Under the pieces are notes generated by a model, which saw only the letters and a list, made by a program, of their open reading frames with translations, did not search any database and was not told the origin of the DNA. The position numbers and the translations under genes were made by a program. Below are positions 49,763 to 57,100 of a DNA stretch of 64,000 nt, piece after piece (position 1 is the first letter of the stretch; each line of letters begins with the position of its first letter). This stretch comes from Chionoecetes opilio (Eukaryota; Arthropoda; Malacostraca; Decapoda; Majidae). The stretch lies in NCBI GenBank assembly GCA_016584305.1, contig JACEEZ010016106.1, positions 1-64,000 on the forward strand, given 5' to 3'.

Positions 49763-50264
49763 CCCCTTCTTCTTCTTCTTCTCCGGGCCTCCAGCAGGGA
49801 GGACCACGGCTAGCTTGAGCTCGTCAGAGAGATCCTGGTGAAAAAAGAGAGGAGAGTGTTCGTGGTGCTGGCGTGCGACACGAGGACTGGCTTGTCCATC
49901 CTGACGAGGAGTGCGGGGTAGAAAGGGGCACTCAGCAGGATAACCCAGGCATTAATTAGGTATAATTATTTCAAAAACTGAGAAAATCTGCAGAAATTTA
50001 GTTCAAATTTGGCGGGGTACGCAGGGTTGGCAACCCTTTCATCCCTTTCACTGGTAAACTCTGGAACTCTCTTCCTGTTTATATTTGTCCACTTTCCTAT
50101 GACTTACATCTTTTCAAGAGAAGAGTAACAAGACACCTCACGAACAAAATTGGCTCACCCCTCTTTTTTATTTTATTCTCTTACTGTCTTCTTTATAGGG
50201 ACTGGCAACTAAGCGGGCTTTGTGTTACCCATTTTTGTTGTGCCCTTGGCCAGTTCCTTTGATG

Positions 50265-50299
<35 letters not shown>

Positions 50300-51134
50300 G
50301 ATTTTGGGCGATTCCATAAGAGTAACTCTCAAAACAACGGCAAAATGAGTTATCCGGCATGCGCTCCCCCCGAGGGTGCCGGATAAACGAGGTTCTCCTG
50401 TACCACTAAATGTCAGGCCGTGCCATATGCTTAATTACCCTTCAGGTCACGGCTTGCTAGGGGTGACCTGACTGGGGTCAACCAAATCCCCCTTTGTCCA
50501 GACTGGGAGTGGTAGGGCGAGTATTTTAAACTTGATAATTTTACTCACCCCAGTTTGAATGTCATAGCATTGGATTTTCGATCTCGTATATTGAAAATAG
50601 ACCCTAATTTACACATCTCGTATCATCGGATTCTCGTATACCGAATGCTCGTATAACGGGACCTCCCTGTAATGTTTTATATTGTCCACAAACATGCATG
50701 TTTAGTAGTTGTTCATGTTCAATATTCAAGTCCACACAATTCCACGACAGTTGTAATAATAAAATCTAAGGCATCGGGTCCATAAAAGAGTCTTGGCTCA
50801 ATGGACCATGGCTTGTATATAAGTAATGTATAATTATTAACTTTATGTTTGTTATGTTAAGCCTAATAAAACATCAATCAATCAATCTACAGCCTCAGTC
50901 AAGTCAGTCTCGAGTTTGGAGTCGTGTGGAAATGGCACTGCGGATGAGGATCTCTTGGAGGCGGCCGAGATTCCCCTGGACGGCCGTGTGTTCCTGAGTG
51001 TGTGCGTCCCCTCCACGGAGGTGCACACGGAGGCGGGGGGAACCCAGTACACACTCTACACTATACAGGTGAGGGAGCCAAGTCTTATTAACCCCTTGAG
51101 ACCCAGAACGTAATTTCCATTGTATTTCCTAAAC

Positions 51135-51168
<34 letters not shown>

Positions 51169-54100
51169 CTATGCCTATAGCGCCTGTAGGCAGTGACCTC
51201 CAGGGGTGGGATGGTAGGCCCTGGAGGCACACTTGAGGTCTGTGATGGTTGGCCCTCGCCCGTGGTGGCGCAGACAGGATTTTTATAGTGACGCCTGTGA
51301 TTAGAGGCTCATGCCGCCCCCCTGTGTCCTCCGATGCACTCGCAATCGAAGGTAGAGTTAATGGGCAGCATGTGGGTGTTTGTAGGCCACTCGATGGTGC
51401 AGAAAGATTTTAAGTGGATTTATGGTTCTCACTCGGGATCGAACTCGGGTCTTCGAGAACGCCACCCGGTGACGCTAACCACTCTGCTACCGCCTCCCCA
51501 ACCTGTGGTCCCGTCTCCGTAGCTATATATACATATACATTAATCTAGTTTTGCTTGACCCACACTTTCTGCGTGTGTGTGTTTGTGTGTATAATAACCA
51601 CGAATACTTGTAGAGATGAGACACAATATTTTCCAGTATGATGTGTTTGTGTGTATAATAACCAGGGATACTTGTAGAGACGAGACGCAATATTTTCCAG
51701 TATGATGTGTTTGTGTGTATAATAACCAGGGATACTTGTAGAGACGAGACACAATATTTTCCAGTATGATGCCATATACCTGTGTGAGACGCCCACCATC
51801 ACTGAGGGGGAGGAGGAGGGCGCCAGTGAGCCAGCGCCCGTGTCCGAGCCTCGCATGGTGCTGCAGACCAACTGTGTCAAGAGAAGGTGTGTGTTGACCT
51901 ATCAGTCTATTTTTTTAACGAGGCGAAAATTCAAGTCTATCCTAAGGTCTCATGCTTAACCCCTTGAGACCCAGAACGTAATTTCCATTGTAATATGACT
52001 ACCATTAGACAATTTTTAGTGAATATAAATAATAATTTTATAGATATTACCTGCTTAGCATCCTTGTCGACTAACTAATTTGGTATATTAAGTTGTTTTT
52101 TGTAATATTATGGCTAACAACATACATTTTTTTTATAGCAAAGGAAATATTTGGGCGTGAAGGGGTTAAAGTTATGCCTGTTTACCTGATAATGTGGTTA
52201 ACTATGATAAAATATAGCTGAAATTTAGAAGAAGCGTAGTATTTCCTTCTCCTGGCATCAAATATCAGTCAGTAAGCAGCAAGGGGTCAGGATTTCTCGC
52301 CTTGTTAAAAAAACCCAGTACATATACTAGTTGTGTTTTACAGGGCCTGAGCTACACTCGTGTGGACCAGCTTTTTAATTGTGCCTCTGAAAAAATGCCT
52401 TTTGTTTCTATTCAATGATTAAGCTTTCTGAAGTTGCTTTTGTTGACGTTTCAAAGATGCTTTATTCTTGGTGTATTTTTTCTAACAATATTGCCCAGAC
52501 CTGAAAAGAAATGCAAACTATAAAGTGACACGATCGAGAAAATTGATATCATCTAGTATTCTGTAAATGTGAGGCATGAATCAGATTGTGATGTATGTAG
52601 CTATATGTTGTGTGTATAATAACCAGGGATACTTGTAGAGATGAGACACAATATTTTCCAGTATGATGCCATATACTTGTGTGAGACGCCCACCATCACC
52701 GAGGGGAAGGAGGAGGGCGCCAGTGAGCCAGCGCCCGTGTCCGAGCCTCGTTGTCCGAAGCCGCTGTTCAAAACACTCTGTTCAGGATTTATTTAGTCTC
52801 CGTATCTACATATATTTTTTTCCAGATTTCGTGAATTTCTCACTCTCCACGCTGCCTTAGAGGACGACACCAGACTGCGGGCGGCCATGAAGGGGGTGAA
52901 GGCCCCCAACAAGTGGCTGAACCTGCCCTTCAGCAAGCTGGACTCCACCACCATTGCCACGCGTAAACAGTTCCTAGAGAAATATCTTCAGGTATGTTCA
53001 TAACAGGAACTACCTCGTGTAGGTCTCACGGCCTCTTGTAGCTTTCTTATTTTCTTATTGTTCTGATGTTACATGTATTACTTCTTCTAACAAACAAGGC
53101 ATCTTTAGAAGAATCATGTCTCAGAAAAATAAGACATAAAAGTCAGCCTGCAGCATCGGATTATGAAACTTCTGTAACTTGGCATTCAGGTTGAGAAGTA
53201 TCCATGGAGCTGTTGTGAATGAGGTGTGAGTTTTTTGTGAACTCTGCATAATTCTTTTGTAAGGTTAGGATGCAAACCACCACATGATGATACACAAATG
53301 ATATTTGATATTTTGATGTGAACATATCGGTCCGATGAGCCGAAACTCTTTTACGGACCACATGCACAGGTCAAGTTATGACTTTGGAGCAGTCGTGGTT
53401 GAGTAATAGTAACAAAATATTAACAGTACAAACCTCGATTTCCCGGACCTCCATTTCCCGGATATCGGATTTGCCGGACAAAATCCGAGGTCCGGGGATA
53501 TGTCAGTCTCGGACAATTTTTTTTTTTTTTTTTTTTTTTTACACGTTGAAATGCCTGGTCCTGTTCGTAAATTGACAAAGTTGTCCGGTGGTCCGAGCAT
53601 CTCCTGTCACCCCTGGTCAGTGCCCACGCCTCCCGCCAGGTGGCAGCATGCTCAGCGGTCGTATTGTTTACATTTGGGCACACGACATTCACGGTTCACC
53701 TGCACTGCCTCCGTCAGTCCCCTGACTCCTACTGCCCCTGGTGCAAGAACATTTCTGAGACTATTGAACACTATCTGCTGCCTCCCGCCAGGTGGCAGCA
53801 TGCTCAGCGGTCGTATTGTTTACATTTGGGCACACGACACTCACGATTCACCTGCACCGCCTCCGTTAGTCCCCTGACCCCCACTGCCCCTGGTGCAGGA
53901 ACGTCTCTTGAGACTATTGAGTACTTTTTGCTGCCTCCCGCCAGGTGGCAGTATGCTCAGCGGTCATATTGTTTACATTTGGGCACACGACACTCACTGT
54001 TCACCTGCACGTCCTCTGTTAGTCCCCTGACCCCCACTGCCCCTGGTGCAGGAACATCTCTTGAGACTATTGAACACTTTCTGCTGCCTCCCGCCAGGTG

Positions 54101-57100
54101 GCAGCATGCTCAGCGGACGTAAAAGTCCGCGGTGGGGCAGTTGATATTGGCGGTTGCCGGACAGTAAATACCAGAGTAGATAAAGTAGGAGTAGGATAAA
54201 CGTCTGGGGGTGGGTAATGGCATCGGATTTTTTTTTTTTTTTTTTTTTGGACCAGTGCTCCCCCCTATTAGTCCGGGAAAACGAGGTTTGTGTGTACATT
54301 CATGCAATAGAGTGATGGAGGTAACTGGCATGTTGGTGTTAGTCTTAAGGTGTGGATGGTTTAGCTATATCTTTGTTGAGTTGAGGTTAACCCTTCACAT
54401 CCAGATCTTTCCTTTGCTATAAAAAATTGTCTGTTGTTAAGCCATAAAATTACGAATCGTAACTTAATATACCAAATTAGTTAGTCGACAAGGATGCTAA
54501 ACAGTTAACTATCTATAAAATAGTGCTTATATTCACTAAAATTTGTCTAATGGTAGTCAAATCACAATGGAAATTATGTTCTGGGCCTCAAGGGCCCACC
54601 TTACCTGACCTGACTTTGACCTGACCTTGACCCAACAGTCTGTCATCCAGCGGCCTGAGGTCAACATATCAACCCCTGTCAAGGAGTTCCTGGCCTATGG
54701 CTCTGATGCTTCAATCTCCTTCGTCAAGAAACCTTTAGAGTTAAATGTTCCTCGCCTAGACAAGGTACGTCACCAAGCCTCTTGAAAGTAAACATTAGTT
54801 ATAGTCTATATAGTCTTTTTTTTTTTTATTATGGTAAAAATGCAGTAAGGAAGCCACGCCCCCTGCCTCCCCTTCTATTCTACGGGGCAGCTGATTGGTG
54901 CACTTCTCGTATCACTACCCATCACAATATCTTCACTACTTAACCCCTCCACTGCGGCTGGTACAAATACGGTCTCTCAGCTATCTAAGGGTTCACTGCG
55001 GCTGGTACATATAGGGTTTCTGTATTTAAACTGTGCGCTCAATGATGTTGTGGGTAAATATTCGCTGTGATAGGCTTGTATGGCAACAGTGTCAAGTGTT
55101 GCGATACAATAGAACCTCTTTTTCTGCTTGCGTGATTTAGTGTGACTAATAAGGTCAAGCGGTACAGTACGACGTGTTGACGCTGCCGCGCCCTCTACTT
55201 CAATGGCGAGGCTAAATAGTCAAGATATTCAACATATTCTTGATGGATATAAAACAGAAGTATGAATGAATGAATGAATGCATGAATGAAGCATTTATGT
55301 ACCAAAATGAGCTGCATTATGTTGAGTAGTAAGTAGTTTCATTGTGCGTCTGGCAGCACGGTCACGGCCCTGTTGCTGCACTCTGACGTAACTCCTCACT
55401 TAGCTGGTAGCCTCCACCATGACGAAGCATAGATTTTCTGGTATGGAATGAGCATCCTATTCATTTAGGCACTTCAAATATGATAAGTACCTATTTTATA
55501 TTTTAATTAAACCTGCCGCACAGGAGGGCAGGCCTAATAATTTGATATCAGCAGTGAAGGGTTAACAGTGCGTGCCCATTGGACACAGCAATCTTCACTA
55601 CAAAGGGTGTTTTGATTTTGTCACCCTTTGTAGTGAAGATTGCTGTGTCCAGTGGTCACGCACTGTTAAGTAGTGAAGATATTGTGATTGGTAGTGATGA
55701 TATGAGGAATGCACCAATCAGCTGCCCCGTATGAATAGAAGGGGAGGCAGGGGGCGTGGCTTCCTTACTGCATTTTGACCATAATAGAAAAAATAGACTA
55801 CAGTGAAGGAGACTATTGCATAGGTCATGAGATAAATGATCACACTTCCAATAAAGTGTTCAATAGCTCATGATTAATAGCATCATCAAAATGCAAATAT
55901 ATTCATACAAAAACTTTAAATGGTATCACTTATAACATTATCTTCAAGCTGGAAAAGCGTAGATTTAAAAAAGAAATAGGGAATAACTGGTTCACAAATA
56001 GGGTGGTAAATGATTGGAATGGACTCAGTAGACAGGTAGTTAGTGCGGAGTCATTAGGGAGCTTTAATTTAAAAGGAGGCTAGACAATTTCATGGATGGG
56101 GATGAAAGGTGGATGTAGGTAGTGTTAAGTAACAGGAACTACCTCGTGTAGGTCTCGCGGTCTCTTGTAACTTCCTTATTTTCTTATGTTCTTATATTCA
56201 TAACTTATACATTAATTGTATATATCACTCATAACTCATATGTCTATCTCATTTATTCTATTGAGTTATTTATTATCTAACTCATCTATCACACACTCAT
56301 CTTCTATTATTTTTTGTTTTCAGCTCTTTGCCAAAACCATGTCAGGTGTCTTCCATAGTCTGAAAACGGCACTTCCCAGTTTTGAGTCCTCGGATAGTCA
56401 TGGTGGAAGCTCAGAGGGAGGCAGCAACAGTGGGGTTCTGGGCACTGGCTCGGGGGGCGACCTGATGCTGAGGACCAGGTCAGGGGGAGGCATACTGATT
56501 GAACGCAACAAGCTGGCGGCCTTTCTGTCCAGTGGAAACAAGGGAGAGTATGAACTGAAGCTAGACATCACAGCAGAGGAAGAAGTAAGTATCTTAATAG
56601 CTCTCTCTCTCTCTCTTAATATCTATCGCTCTCGCTCTCTCGCTCTCGCTCTCTCGCTCTCGCTCTCGCTCTCTCGCTCTCACTCTCGCTCTCTCTCTCG
56701 CTCTCTCGCTCTCTCTCGCTCTCGCTCTCGCTCTCTTGCTCTCGCTCTCTTGCTCTCGCTCTCTCGCTCTCTCTCTCGCTCGCTCTCTGGCTCTCTCGCT
56801 CTCTCTCTCTCAAGTGGCTTCAACATATAATGCTAAGATGGAATACAGTATAAACCTGTGATATATACTTATACATCACATAAACACCGTCGGTTGAAAG
56901 CACATCCGTTGAGTAATGCGGGAACAACCACGTGTAGGTCTCGCGGCTTCTTGTAGCTTCCTTATTTTCCTATGTTCTTATGCCTCCCGTCTCACACCAG
57001 GACTGCCAGATTGAAGCCTCTATCATCATGGAGGTATCAGGAACACATCATGAACTCGTAGACACAGCGTACGAGGCTAAAGAAACGCGCTCCATCTTGA

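Noticed and set aside
56616..56830. Extension of the exon 10 frame into a Ser/Leu/Arg-rich tail
   Set aside because: It reads through a strong GTAAGT donor into a CTCTCG microsatellite; the next exon joins in phase without it.
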